Source of the DNA: an uncultured Bacteroidales bacterium
GTDB lineage: Bacteria > Bacteroidota > Bacteroidia > Bacteroidales > Bacteroidaceae
Assembly (NCBI GenBank): GCA_902801425.1
Contig: CADCIQ010000045.1
Span: 1-58,274, forward strand
Direction of reading: 5' to 3'
DNA length: 58,274 nt
The notes below the pieces were generated by a model that was not told where the DNA came from, did no database searches, and worked only from the letters and a program-made list of their open reading frames with translations. How positions within the stretch are numbered: position 1 is the first letter of the stretch; each line of letters opens with the position of its first letter. The translations under genes and the position numbers were made by a program. Shown here one piece after another: positions 1 to 8,055 of the stretch.

Positions 1-66
1 TGCACAGACATCCTCACCGTCATGGTAAAGGACGTCCTAGAGGATGAAGAGGACTTCATACAATAG
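1..66 (+). CDS. C-terminal end of an unidentified protein (partial)
   Basis: The window opens inside a reading frame that ends at a TAG at 64-66. Only 21 codons are visible, ending in the acidic stretch VLEDEEDFIQ. This is too little to assign a family. It lies on the same strand as the Nif3-like gene, 150 nt upstream of that gene's start, and a small palindrome (67-82, AAGTGC/GCACTT) follows its stop. Confidence 0.45.
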   Translation, partial: CTDILTVMVKDVLEDEEDFIQ

Positions 67-187
67 AAAGTGCGATTGCACTTGCCAGTTGAATTCGCGT
101 TTTCTTTATCTGTGTTTTTATTGTTAATAATAGTTAATCGATGGAGGGATTTTCAATTTCCAATTTTCAATTTTCAATTATTTTTAC

Positions 188-195
188 TAACTTTG
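188..195 (+). promoter_or_regulatory. Bacteroidetes -7 promoter element (TAACTTTG) for the Nif3-like gene
   Basis: TAACTTTG matches the Bacteroidetes TAnnTTTG consensus and lies 21 nt before the GTG at 217. It falls downstream of an in-frame GTG at 70, so it supports the later start. The 67-187 stretch before it is AT-rich filler with repeated CAATTTTCAATTTTC words. Confidence 0.65.
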
Positions 196-216
196 CAGCC
201 TAAAATATCGCATAAC

Positions 217-999
217 GTGAAAATTAAGGAAGTATATGGTGCCCTTGAGCGTTTCGCGCCTCTGCCCTTGCAGGAAGACTGGGACAATGCCGGCTTGCAA
301 GTTGGATTGACAGAGGCGGAAGTTTCAGGGGTTTTATTGTGCCTTGACGTGACCGAGGAAATTGTTTGCGAAGCAATGGCGAAGGGATGCAATCTGATTG
401 TATCCCATCATCCTGTTATATTCCGAAAACTTGCGCAAGTGTCTGATAATGATATGGTTCAGCGTGTTGTGATGATGGCGGTTAAGAATGACATCACTAT
501 TATTTCAATGCACACAAATCTTGATTCTGCCTTCGGTGGTGTGAATCATGAAATGGCTGAGCGACTTGGTCTTCAGAACATTTGTTTCCTCAATCCGCAG
601 CAGAAGGATGGTGTGGAATATGGTATGGGAACTATCGGTGAACTGCCGTCTGAAGTTAGTGCAGAGCAGTTTGTCGAGCTTGTGAAGAAGACATTCAACT
701 GCGGTTGCGTGGTCACAAATCCGCTTCTAAAGCGTCCTATTCGTAGTATTGCGGTTATGGGCGGTGCTGGAGATTGTGCCATTGGTGCAGCTGAGAAGGC
801 TGGTGCAGATGCTTTCATCACAGGTGAGATGCATTATCATCAGTATTTTGACCATGATGATATTCAGCTTGCTGTTATTGGTCACTATGAGAGTGAACAA
901 TTTACGCAGCATCTGCTGAAGCGGATAATAGAGCGTGACTGCTCTGGGGTAAAATGCTATATAGCTGAGACTCAGACTAATCCGCTGAGATATCATTAA
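217..999 (+). CDS. Nif3-like dinuclear metal centre protein
   Basis: This 260-aa protein matches the Nif3/YbgI family (GTP cyclohydrolase I type 2-like), which forms a toroidal hexamer with a two-metal site. Its molecular role is unsettled. Visible signatures are the N-terminal WDNAGLQVG, the metal-ligand segment VSHHPVIFR, HTNLDSAFGGVNHEMAE, ITGEMHYH and the C-terminal GHYESEQ. The frame is open back to a GTG at 70, but that would add 49 hydrophobic and low-complexity residues. The GTG at 217 gives the family's normal beginning (VKIKEVYGALERFAP) and sits just after a -7 element. A zinc-ribbon gene follows 39 nt downstream, a pairing common in Bacteroidetes, so the two are probably co-transcribed. 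Confidence 0.9.
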   Translation: MKIKEVYGALERFAPLPLQEDWDNAGLQVGLTEAEVSGVLLCLDVTEEIVCEAMAKGCNLIVSHHPVIFRKLAQVSDNDMVQRVVMMAVKNDITIISMHTNLDSAFGGVNHEMAERLGLQNICFLNPQQKDGVEYGMGTIGELPSEVSAEQFVELVKKTFNCGCVVTNPLLKRPIRSIAVMGGAGDCAIGAAEKAGADAFITGEMHYHQYFDHDDIQLAVIGHYESEQFTQHLLKRIIERDCSGVKCYIAETQTNPLRYH

Positions 1000-1038
1000 G
1001 ATAAGGAAAATATATTTTATAACAATATCGTTAAATTT

Positions 1039-1857
1039 ATGGCAAGAAAAGATCCAACAGATTTGACAGTAGAAGAGAAGCTCAAGGCTCTCTATCAGTT
1101 GCAGCTTACTCTCTCTCAGATTGACGAGAAGCGTGCTCTTCGTGGTGAACTTCCTCTTGAGGTAGAAGACCTTGAGAATGAGGTTGAAGGTCTTAATGTT
1201 CGTCTGGATAAGATTCAGCGTGACATCAACGACTATGAGCAGGCCATCATGCAGCGTCGTGCTGACATTGAGGAGGCAAGGACAAGCGTTGAGCGCTACA
1301 ACCGCCAGCTTGATGAGGTTAAGAACAACCGCGAGTATGATACTCTTACCAAAGAGATTGAGTTTCAGGAACTTGAGATTCAACTCTGTGAGAAGAAAAT
1401 CAAGGAGGCTGTTCAGAAAGTTGAGGAGCGCAAGCGTGATATGATGCGTACAGAGGAGCAGCTTAATGATCGTGAGACTGCCCTTGAGGATAAGCGTGGT
1501 GAGCTTGACGAGATTATGCAGGAGACTCGCGAGGAGGAGGAGATTCTGAAGGCTAAGGCTAAGGATTACGAGACTCGTATTGAGAGCCGTCTGCTCCAGA
1601 GTTTCAAGCGTATTCGTAAGAATGCACGTAATGGTCTGGGTATCGTTTACGTTCAGCGTGATGCTTGTGGCGGTTGCTTCAACAAGATTCCACCTCAGCG
1701 TCAGTTGGATATCAAGATGCACAAGAAGATTATCGTTTGTGAGTATTGTGGTCGTATCTTGGTTGATCCAGAGTTGGCTGGTGTTAAGATTGAGAAGCCA
1801 GTAGAGAAGAAGCCAAAGAAGCGTTCTATCCGTCGTATCAAGAAGGACGACGAGTAG
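1039..1857 (+). CDS. C4-type zinc ribbon coiled-coil protein
   Basis: This 272-aa protein has a long, highly charged coiled coil (about residues 10-180) rich in Glu, Arg and Gln. A C-terminal zinc ribbon follows, made of two CxxC knuckles (ACGGCFNKIPP and VCEYCGRIL), and then a Lys-rich tail. This is the architecture of the COG1579 family of putative nucleic-acid-binding proteins, which have no firm function. It sits 39 nt after the Nif3-like gene and ends at a strong hairpin terminator, so the two probably form one transcript. Confidence 0.88.
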   Translation: MARKDPTDLTVEEKLKALYQLQLTLSQIDEKRALRGELPLEVEDLENEVEGLNVRLDKIQRDINDYEQAIMQRRADIEEARTSVERYNRQLDEVKNNREYDTLTKEIEFQELEIQLCEKKIKEAVQKVEERKRDMMRTEEQLNDRETALEDKRGELDEIMQETREEEEILKAKAKDYETRIESRLLQSFKRIRKNARNGLGIVYVQRDACGGCFNKIPPQRQLDIKMHKKIIVCEYCGRILVDPELAGVKIEKPVEKKPKKRSIRRIKKDDE

Positions 1858-1880
1858 AGCTTAATCTTTTATATATAATA

Positions 1881-1930
1881 ATGTCGCTCGTAGGTATCTG
1901 TTAATGATGCCTGTGAGCGACATTTTTTTT
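1881..1930 (+). terminator. Rho-independent terminator after the zinc ribbon gene
   Basis: A 9-bp perfect stem (ATGTCGCTC at 1881-1889, GAGCGACAT at 1914-1922) closes a 24-nt loop and is followed by eight T residues. It lies 23 nt past the stop codon. Confidence 0.85.
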
Positions 1931-2385
1931 GTGAGAGTTGATTCCTGCTAATAAAATTCAATCTCGGCGTAAAATACAGGTACAATGCGGAACTCCTGCC
2001 TTTACAAAACGCTGAAACGCTTGTTTGTGTTACGAACACGGAAAACTCCAAGGAATCGGGAGTTTCCGTAAGTTCTGTGATTTCTGTAAACTCAGCAGAG
2101 CCCCATTTTTTTACAAACACGGAAACCTCTATTTCTTTAGGGCTTTCCGTAAGTTCGTGATTTTTGTGTCCAGAAGAAAACTAAAAGTCTTCGCAAAGTT
2201 TTAATGAGATTTTTTTCTTAATTTATATATATCGTTTCGCACTTGCTTTGTTTTGCAAAAAAAATAAATTTTAGTTTCCGTAGTGTTGTTATCTTTTGAT
2301 GATAAAAATGATCTTGCGAAATTATATCAAAAATAATATTTGACGGGATAGGACTTAGAGTATCATTTTTCTTCTGAGAATAGCA
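1931..2385. repeat. Non-coding spacer with two tandem hairpins
   Basis: This 455-nt spacer has no convincing gene. It holds two similar hairpins in direct orientation: ACGGAAAACTCC with GGAGTTTCCGT (2038-2069) and ACGGAAACC with GGCTTTCCGT (2119-2150). Both are followed by a near-identical AAGTTC(TG)TGATTT tail. The remaining 2170-2385 is AT-rich without recognised structure. Confidence 0.5.
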
Positions 2386-2877
2386 CTACTTTTTAGGGAC
2401 AAAACTCTCCCAAGTCTGGTCATCATAGAATACTCTAATCTCTGTAATGCGTCGGGTGGGAGCGCTCTGAATAGCAAAATTTGGTTGTTGAACTTTGCGC
2501 GTATTCGCAACTTGTGGGGCTGCAGAATGGACTGCTGGCTCATCGAAATTTATCATTCCTTCTGTCAAAATGTCAGTCTTGGGAGAAGATTCGTGAACAG
2601 TTTGGTAGGCTGTTTTCTGGGCAGGATCTGCATCATCAAACATAGAGGCTGGGGTGGGGGTGTCAGTAGGAACGAACATACCGCCAACACCATACAGCAA
2701 CCATTCGAGGTTGATGTTAGGGAACTTCTTTTTGATTGCCTCTACGTGCATTAGCGTAGGCTGTGTCCTACTGTTAAATATGCTTGAGAGAGAGGCGGTG
2801 CTAATGCCGGTCATCTTGGCGAACGTCTGCTGGTTCATGTGTTGCGCCTCCATCAGTTGTTTTATTCTTTCTTTCAT
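2386..2877 (-). CDS. Helix-turn-helix (XRE-type) transcriptional regulator
   Basis: This 163-aa protein starts at the ATG at 2877. Its N-terminal 60 residues form a Cro/C1-type HTH (MKERIKQLMEAQHMNQQTFA, then TGISTASLSSIFNSRTQPT). A tryptophan-containing NLEWLLYGVGGMF segment follows. The linker of about residues 70-140 is Pro/Ala/Thr-rich and looks disordered, and the protein ends in a short basic tail (EIRVFYDDQTWESFVPKK). A -7 element (revcomp TACCTTTG, 2996-3003) lies about 120 nt upstream. No target is known. The AT-rich spacer upstream has repeated ATTTCTAAA boxes that could be operator sites, which is inference only. Confidence 0.8.
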   Translation of the reverse strand: MKERIKQLMEAQHMNQQTFAKMTGISTASLSSIFNSRTQPTLMHVEAIKKKFPNINLEWLLYGVGGMFVPTDTPTPASMFDDADPAQKTAYQTVHESSPKTDILTEGMINFDEPAVHSAAPQVANTRKVQQPNFAIQSAPTRRITEIRVFYDDQTWESFVPKK

Positions 2878-2995
2878 ATTGAGAAGAGTGTGCAATTTTA
2901 CATTTTCGAATTTACGTCCGTTTGTACGGTTTCTGAAAAATATTCGATTCTCAGGGGCTGAAACCCGTGAAAAACGCAATTTTTCTTATCATTTA

Positions 2996-3003
2996 CAAAG
3001 GTA
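2996..3003 (-). promoter_or_regulatory. -7 promoter element for the HTH regulator gene
   Basis: CAAAGGTA on the plus strand reads TACCTTTG on the minus strand, an exact TAnnTTTG match. A TTG (plus-strand CAA at 3024-3026) lies 20 nt upstream at the -33 position. Confidence 0.7.
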
Positions 3004-3749
3004 AACAAAAAATCTGAGACTTCCAACAAACGTAAAGACTTTTTAGATTTGTTAAGTTTAGAAATCTTAATTAACATTTCTAAAGCAAATTTGATGTTCA
3101 AGGTTTTATATTTTAAAACTTTAGATTTATAAACTTTACACTTCTAAACCACCTCTATGCATTAATTTAACCAAAAAAAGTAAATAACTGGGTATGTAAT
3201 AGATATTTACGTGAATTTATACTTTAAAACCGAAAATATGCACCTACAGGCCTTATAATATCTACTATATATAAAAGAAATACTTTATTCTACACATATT
3301 AAAAAATTCATTTCTAAAAGAATACTCATACAAATGAATAAATGCATATTTCTAAATGTATATTCATGCATCTAAAAATATAGATTTGTAAATATAAATT
3401 TCCATCTTTAAAATATTTAGATATTTACATTTCTTGATTATCCTTTTGTTGTTGTAAATATACAAATATAGATTTCTAAATATAAATCTTAAACAAATAA
3501 AAACCTTAAAATATGTAAAACCAAACACAAATTACCCTCTATAAAACTGAAAAAAATGTGGCTCGAGAATTTCTGAACGAGGACGCTGATTTTATGGAAT
3601 ATTTGATTCTCAGAGCCTAAAAAACGCACTAAAAGCGTTGAAAATAAGCACATAAGGTTCTAAATTCTCCTCCATGTAAATGCGAGTTTACGCTTGAAAA
3701 TAGAAGTAAATTTGTGTTTTTCGCATAAAAATCATCTTTATATGAGAAA
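3004..3749. other. Long AT-rich gene-free spacer with repeated ATTTCTAAA boxes
   Basis: About 750 nt are strongly AT-rich, with no ORF of protein-like composition. ATTTCTAAA or its complement TTTAGAAAT recurs near 3058, 3076, 3309, 3348 and 3472. Related TAGATTTGT/TAGATTTAT words occur at 3043, 3122, 3381 and 3469. The stretch lies between the HTH regulator and the holA terminator and may hold operators, a horizontally acquired remnant or an unrecognised replication feature. I cannot choose between these. Confidence 0.45.
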
Positions 3750-3750
3750 G

Positions 3751-3790
3751 AAAAATCCCATTTCCAGAGGATGATCCTACAGGAAATGGG
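3751..3790 (-). terminator. Rho-independent terminator after holA
   Basis: On the minus strand, CCCATTTCC (3790-3782) pairs with GGAAATGGG (3765-3757) around a 16-nt loop and is followed by ATTTTTCTTTC. It lies about 45 nt past the holA stop. Confidence 0.8.
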
Positions 3791-3836
3791 TTTAAAATAT
3801 GTTAAACGGGTTTGTTGTTTCTCTAAACCTTAAAAC

Positions 3837-4889
3837 TTAGTGAAGGATGAAAAACATAAGTTCCTTGACGAGCTCTTCTGGAGTTGTGTTACCTGTGGAA
3901 TCAAGACCTTTGCTCTTAGCGTCAATCTCTCTGAACTTGTCAATGATCTGAATCGTCTTCATAGGAGAATAGTGTTTCATTCCCTCTACGTATGCCTTGG
4001 CAGCGAACTCGCTTCTTAGTCCTAGGTATGACATAATGGCAGTAGCGTTTCGAGGTGCAGGAGCGTAGTGAGCAAGCATCAAATTTTGGAAGTATGAGAA
4101 CAAAGTCGGGATCATTGCAAAGAGTCCTCCAGAGCGTGGATCACCCATGAGATGCTTCACTATGAGATTGGCTTTTTCCACGTTGTGAACAACCACCGCA
4201 TCACGTAGTTCAAAGCCGTTAAAATCCTTGCTAATTCCTATGCATTTTTCTACGAGATATGCCGTGATATTTTTCGGTGCTCCAGGAGGGAAAACCACGA
4301 AGACTTTATCAATCTCAGATCTCAGTCTTTTAAGGTCGCTACCTACATGTTCAGCCACCATAGCTGAAGACTTCCGGTCAATGCTTCCTCCCTGACTTCT
4401 CACATATTCCTCAATGAAGGAGTTGAGTTCCCATTCGCGCAGAGGTGCGAAAGCCGCCACCTCGCCTATTTTCTGAGCCTGTGAGACGTATTTCTTACGT
4501 CCGTCGATACTTCCCTTGTAACAGATTACGAGAATGGTTTGAGGGTTTGGTTTCTCGATATACTTCTCGATGAGATCAAACTCTTTTGCCATCTGAGCCT
4601 CTCGGAGAACCACAACCTGATGCTCTGCCATCATAGGGAAACGCTTTGCCTGATCTATGACCTGTCGCATGGAGGTATCTGCACCGTAGAATACGACTTG
4701 GTTAAAATCGCGCTCCTCAGGCGCTAAAACATTGTCGGTGATATATTGTGCTATCTCGTCCATGAAATAGCTCTCTGTGCCGTCTTTTGTGCCCATAAGG
4801 ATGTATATGGGCTTGTATTTCTTATTGCGCAGGTTAGCCATGATAACGTCATACTGCTGTTGCGCAACTGGTTTCTTGTCGTTTGCCAT
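3837..4889 (-). CDS. holA: DNA polymerase III subunit delta
   Basis: This 350-aa protein matches the delta subunit of the clamp loader, which opens the beta sliding clamp during replication. The N-terminal region (KYKPIYILMGTKDGTESYFMD), the segment KRFPMMAEHQVVVLREAQ and the helical C-terminal collar region fit the HolA family in length and order. The ATG at 4889 gives MANDKKPVAQQQYD. It has no close operon partner: upstream is an inverted-repeat spacer and downstream a terminator. Confidence 0.92.
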   Translation of the reverse strand: MANDKKPVAQQQYDVIMANLRNKKYKPIYILMGTKDGTESYFMDEIAQYITDNVLAPEERDFNQVVFYGADTSMRQVIDQAKRFPMMAEHQVVVLREAQMAKEFDLIEKYIEKPNPQTILVICYKGSIDGRKKYVSQAQKIGEVAAFAPLREWELNSFIEEYVRSQGGSIDRKSSAMVAEHVGSDLKRLRSEIDKVFVVFPPGAPKNITAYLVEKCIGISKDFNGFELRDAVVVHNVEKANLIVKHLMGDPRSGGLFAMIPTLFSYFQNLMLAHYAPAPRNATAIMSYLGLRSEFAAKAYVEGMKHYSPMKTIQIIDKFREIDAKSKGLDSTGNTTPEELVKELMFFILH

Positions 4890-4908
4890 TTTTTAGGTGA
4901 AAATTATA

Positions 4909-5008
4909 AAATGAAAAGTGAAAAATGAAAAATACAAGTTAGGCATTGCCATTTATGGAAATATGGGCAGAAATACTAATCTGTATTTTTCATTTTTCAC
5001 TTTTCATT
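4909..5008. repeat. Inverted repeat of GAAAAGTGAAAAATGAAAAA words
   Basis: The arm at 4909-4936 is nearly complementary to the arm at 4982-5008, with a 45-nt loop. It fills the spacer between holA and aguB almost exactly. Similar word composition recurs at 25474-25560 and 55061-55150. Confidence 0.75.
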
Positions 5009-5020
5009 CTTCATTTGATT

Positions 5021-5905
5021 TTAGTCTCTGAATCTCTTTGTAAGGTCTTGGAACTCGTCTATGCGGCGATCGCGGAGGAAAGGCCACCAACGGCGCACGT
5101 TCTCGCTTCTCTCCATGTCTATCGCGATTATGACGCTCTCCTCTTCGTTTGTAGAGGCCTGATAGAGCAGTTCGCCCTGTGGACCTGCCACGAATGAAGA
5201 GCCCCAGAACTGAATACCGTTAGTCTGCCCGCTTGGATCTGGCTCATAGCCCACACGGTTTACCGCAACAACTGGAAGACCGTTAGCCACCGCATGACCA
5301 CGCTGAACTGTTGTCCATGCCACGCGCTGACGCTGCTGCTCTTCTGGAGTGTCCGTGCTCTCGTAGCCTATAGCTGTAGGATAGATGAGAATCTCTGCCC
5401 CTGCAAGAGCCATAAGACGCGCTCCTTCGGGATACCATTGATCCCAGCACACCTGAACGCCAAGACGGCCTACAGAGGTCTGTATTGGCTGAAAACCGAG
5501 GTCACCCGGTGTGAAGTAGAACTTCTCGTAGTAAGCAGGGTCGTCCGGAATGTGCATTTTGCGGTATTTACCAGCGATAGAGCCGTCTTTTTCTATTACC
5601 ACGGCTGTGTTATGGTAAAGTCCCGGAGCACGGCGTTCAAAAAGCGATGTTACGATTACAACACCAAGTTGCTTGGCTATCTCGCCAAAGAAATTTGTAG
5701 AAGGACCGGGGATCGGCTCTGCAAGCTCGAAATTATCTACTGACTCTGTTTGGCAGAAATACAGCGAATTATGTAGTTCCTGAAGAACTATTAGCTGCGC
5801 ACCACGTCGTGCAAGATCCACAATGCCTTCTGCAAGGCGAGTCATATTGACTTTGCGACTTGCCACGTTATGCTGTTGTAGTATTCCTATTTTTAGTTCT
5901 TTCAT
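5021..5905 (-). CDS. aguB: N-carbamoylputrescine amidase
   Basis: This 294-aa nitrilase-superfamily hydrolase converts N-carbamoylputrescine to putrescine, CO2 and ammonia. The Glu-Lys-Cys triad regions are visible: LIVLQELHNSLYF, KYRKMHIPDDPAYYEKFYF and GVQVCWDQWYPEGARL. These context residues are characteristic of the AguB branch rather than of generic amidases. It starts at the ATG at 5905, 52 nt downstream of aguA on the same strand, so the two consecutive steps of polyamine synthesis from agmatine are co-located. No arginine decarboxylase is in the window. Confidence 0.93.
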   Translation of the reverse strand: MKELKIGILQQHNVASRKVNMTRLAEGIVDLARRGAQLIVLQELHNSLYFCQTESVDNFELAEPIPGPSTNFFGEIAKQLGVVIVTSLFERRAPGLYHNTAVVIEKDGSIAGKYRKMHIPDDPAYYEKFYFTPGDLGFQPIQTSVGRLGVQVCWDQWYPEGARLMALAGAEILIYPTAIGYESTDTPEEQQRQRVAWTTVQRGHAVANGLPVVAVNRVGYEPDPSGQTNGIQFWGSSFVAGPQGELLYQASTNEEESVIIAIDMERSENVRRWWPFLRDRRIDEFQDLTKRFRD

Positions 5906-5957
5906 CTGAAAAAATAATTATATTCTACATTACTCTTTCTACTTTCCACTATTTACT

Positions 5958-7082
5958 TTACTCTATCCCACAAGGGAACTGCATCGTCAGGCAATGCAAT
6001 GAGCCGTGTTGCCTTACTGCCACCTGAGCGTCGATTCCTATGATCTCGCGGTCAGGGAAAGCCTGTTGGATAATCTCCATCGCCTTCTTGTCAAGTTCTG
6101 GCTGATTATAGGTCGGAACAAGCACCGCACCATTGATAATCAGGAAATTAGCGTATGTAGCAGGAAGTCTGTCACCCTCGTCATACATCGCCTTTGGCAT
6201 AGGCAGAGGCAACAGACGGTAAGGCTTGCCCTCTTTCGTGCGTAGGCATCGCAACTGAGCCTCAAGGGCTTCAAAGTCCTCAAATTGCTCGTCTCTGTAA
6301 TCGTTGCACTTTACATAGAGGATCGTGTCATCAGGAGCAATTCTCACGATAGTGTCTATATGACCGTCCGTGTCGTCGCCTATGAGATTGCCGTGGTCAA
6401 GCCATACTACTCTCTCTGCGCAGAGCACCCTCTTCAGATAGTCCTCGATGCCCTCTTTTGATAGAGGCTGATTGCGGTTAGGAGCCAAGAGGCATTGTGA
6501 GGTTGTGAAAACTGTGCCTTTGCCGTCACTTTCTATACTACCACCCTCAAGTACGAAGTCGAGATGTTCCTCCATCTCGCACTCCGTCTCTGGATCATCC
6601 TGAAGGATAGTCCCCTTGTTGCGGTTGTGGCAGTAATAGTCGAAGAACACCCCACTGCATTTCAGATGCCATGAGATGCGGTTGTCATTATCGGCAGGGA
6701 ATTTCTTTCCCCAGCCATTGAAGCAAAAGTCAAGAAGAATGGTTTTCCTTGGTCTCTCCTCGTTCTCCTGACGAGGTAGAAGCGTTATTGCACCATGATC
6801 GCGAGCCCATGTGTCGTCAGTAGGCATTTCCACAATCTTAACCCTCTTAAGTTGCTGTTCTGTCAGTTGGGTAGAAAGGAACTTTCCCAATGCCTCTTTC
6901 TCTGGTGTGACGATGATAAGATCCTCACGCTTCGTAATCTCGTTTGCCATACGCACTTCCATGCGCACGATGTCCTCAAGATATGGTGCCCAGTCGGTAT
7001 TGGCGTGTGGCCAAGTAAGTTGAACGGCAACCTGCTGTTGCCATTCCGAAGGAAGATAGTATGATGATTTGTTTATTTCCAT
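5958..7082 (-). CDS. aguA: Agmatine deiminase
   Basis: This 374-aa guanidine-modifying enzyme of the peptidylarginine deiminase (PPAD) fold converts agmatine to N-carbamoylputrescine and ammonia. The substrate loop TDDTWARDHG is at about residues 88-97, GHID lies mid-protein, and the catalytic cysteine is at about position 364 in HGSLHC. Length fits characterised agmatine deiminases. The position after WARDHG is Ala where Pro is common. A promoter (-7 at 7100-7107) lies just upstream and aguB follows, so this is probably the first gene of an aguAB operon. Confidence 0.93.
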   Translation of the reverse strand: MEINKSSYYLPSEWQQQVAVQLTWPHANTDWAPYLEDIVRMEVRMANEITKREDLIIVTPEKEALGKFLSTQLTEQQLKRVKIVEMPTDDTWARDHGAITLLPRQENEERPRKTILLDFCFNGWGKKFPADNDNRISWHLKCSGVFFDYYCHNRNKGTILQDDPETECEMEEHLDFVLEGGSIESDGKGTVFTTSQCLLAPNRNQPLSKEGIEDYLKRVLCAERVVWLDHGNLIGDDTDGHIDTIVRIAPDDTILYVKCNDYRDEQFEDFEALEAQLRCLRTKEGKPYRLLPLPMPKAMYDEGDRLPATYANFLIINGAVLVPTYNQPELDKKAMEIIQQAFPDREIIGIDAQVAVRQHGSLHCLTMQFPCGIE

Positions 7083-7099
7083 ATTCTGTATTTATTCTG

Positions 7100-7107
7100 C
7101 AAAATTA
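7100..7107 (-). promoter_or_regulatory. -7 promoter element for aguA
   Basis: Plus-strand CAAAATTA reads TAATTTTG on the minus strand. Minus-strand TTTG (plus 7128-7131) lies exactly 20 nt upstream, a complete Bacteroidetes promoter. Confidence 0.75.
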
Positions 7108-7155
7108 TGAAAAAGAATTGAAATCACCAAAACTATCCTTGGAATATACTGTTAA

Positions 7156-7884
7156 TTAAGCCTTTTTTTCATCAAGGAAACGCTCAAGAGCGTCCTTTAC
7201 CTCAAACATATCGTGGAATACCACATTAGCACCGTTATCCTTCAGTTGTCTGTCGGGCAATGGACCTGTGTTCACGCCTATGACAAAACATCCTGCGGCT
7301 CTTCCTGCCTTAACGCCGAGCGGAGCATTCTCCACCACGATGGTTTCTTCTGGATTGCTGCCCATTCTCTCCATGCCTAATAGATATGGATCTGGAGCTG
7401 GCTTTCCCTGTTTCACATCCTTTGCAGATACTATCTTGTTGGCATCTATCAGACCTTCGAAATCACGGGCAAGACCTGCAAGCAATGGTGGCTGACCGCT
7501 TCCTGTAACGACTGTTATCTGCATTCCCCTTGAGAGCATAAACTTCTGTAAGTCCTTGACACCTGGCATTATAGTTGCCTTTGTCATTGAATGGAATATG
7601 CGTGATTTCTCAAGATACATCTCCATTGCCTCGTCCTCAGAAATCTCTCTTCCCAACTGCTCACGGCATTTTATGGCGATTGTCTCAACGCCACGCATAC
7701 CCTCATAGAGATAGCCTTCAATCTCTGGCATGTCTATGCCATATTTCGCCATTGCCTTGTTCCACGCTATGGCATGAAACTTCATGGAGTCATAGAGCAC
7801 ACCATCCATATCGAAAAGAACGGTCTTGGGGCGATATGCCTCAAGACCGTGCTCTTTCATGTATTGCTTTATTTCTTCAATCAT
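7156..7884 (-). CDS. HAD-family hydrolase, beta-phosphoglucomutase-like
   Basis: This 242-aa HAD subfamily I enzyme has the nucleophile motif VLFDMDGVLYDS (Asp25 and Asp27), a cap domain at about 35-110, motif II VVTGSG, motif III KQGKPAPDPYL and motif IV VVENAPLGVKAG. These predict a sugar-phosphate phosphatase or phosphomutase. The ENAPLG form of motif IV, with Glu-Asn in place of the common Glu-Asp, favours a phosphatase over a true mutase. Substrate is unknown. It follows pgi on the same strand, separated by a 170-nt inverted-repeat spacer, which hints at sugar phosphate metabolism. Confidence 0.85.
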   Translation of the reverse strand: MIEEIKQYMKEHGLEAYRPKTVLFDMDGVLYDSMKFHAIAWNKAMAKYGIDMPEIEGYLYEGMRGVETIAIKCREQLGREISEDEAMEMYLEKSRIFHSMTKATIMPGVKDLQKFMLSRGMQITVVTGSGQPPLLAGLARDFEGLIDANKIVSAKDVKQGKPAPDPYLLGMERMGSNPEETIVVENAPLGVKAGRAAGCFVIGVNTGPLPDRQLKDNGANVVFHDMFEVKDALERFLDEKKA

Positions 7885-7892
7885 ATTTATTT

Positions 7893-8019
7893 AAAGGAGT
7901 AGTAAGGAGTACAAGGAGTTCAAGGAGTACAAGACGATAGTATTAATTGATAAAAACATTCGTCTTGTACTACTTAAGCGACGTAGGAGCGTCACTCCTT
8001 GTACTCCTTATTACTCCTT
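7893..8019. repeat. Nested inverted repeat of AAGGAGTA/GTACAAGGAG words
   Basis: The arms at 7893-7919 and 7994-8019 are near-perfect complements made of the repeated words AAGGAGTA and AAGGAGTACAAGG. Inside them a second palindrome pairs GTACAAGACGA (7927-7937) with TCGTCTTGTAC (7960-7970). The structure fills the pgi-HAD spacer. Confidence 0.8.
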
Positions 8020-8055
8020 CAAAAAATCTCCTTAAAAATCTCCTAAAAAAGAGTA

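Noticed and set aside
70-216. GTG at 70 as the start of the Nif3-like gene
   Set aside because: It would add 49 atypical residues, and the -7 element at 188-195 lies downstream of it.
727-1722. A 331-codon open frame on the minus strand opposite the Nif3-like and zinc ribbon genes
   Set aside because: It is antisense to two clear genes, and its Leu/Thr/Ile-rich translation is what the codon usage of the coding strand produces in this frame.
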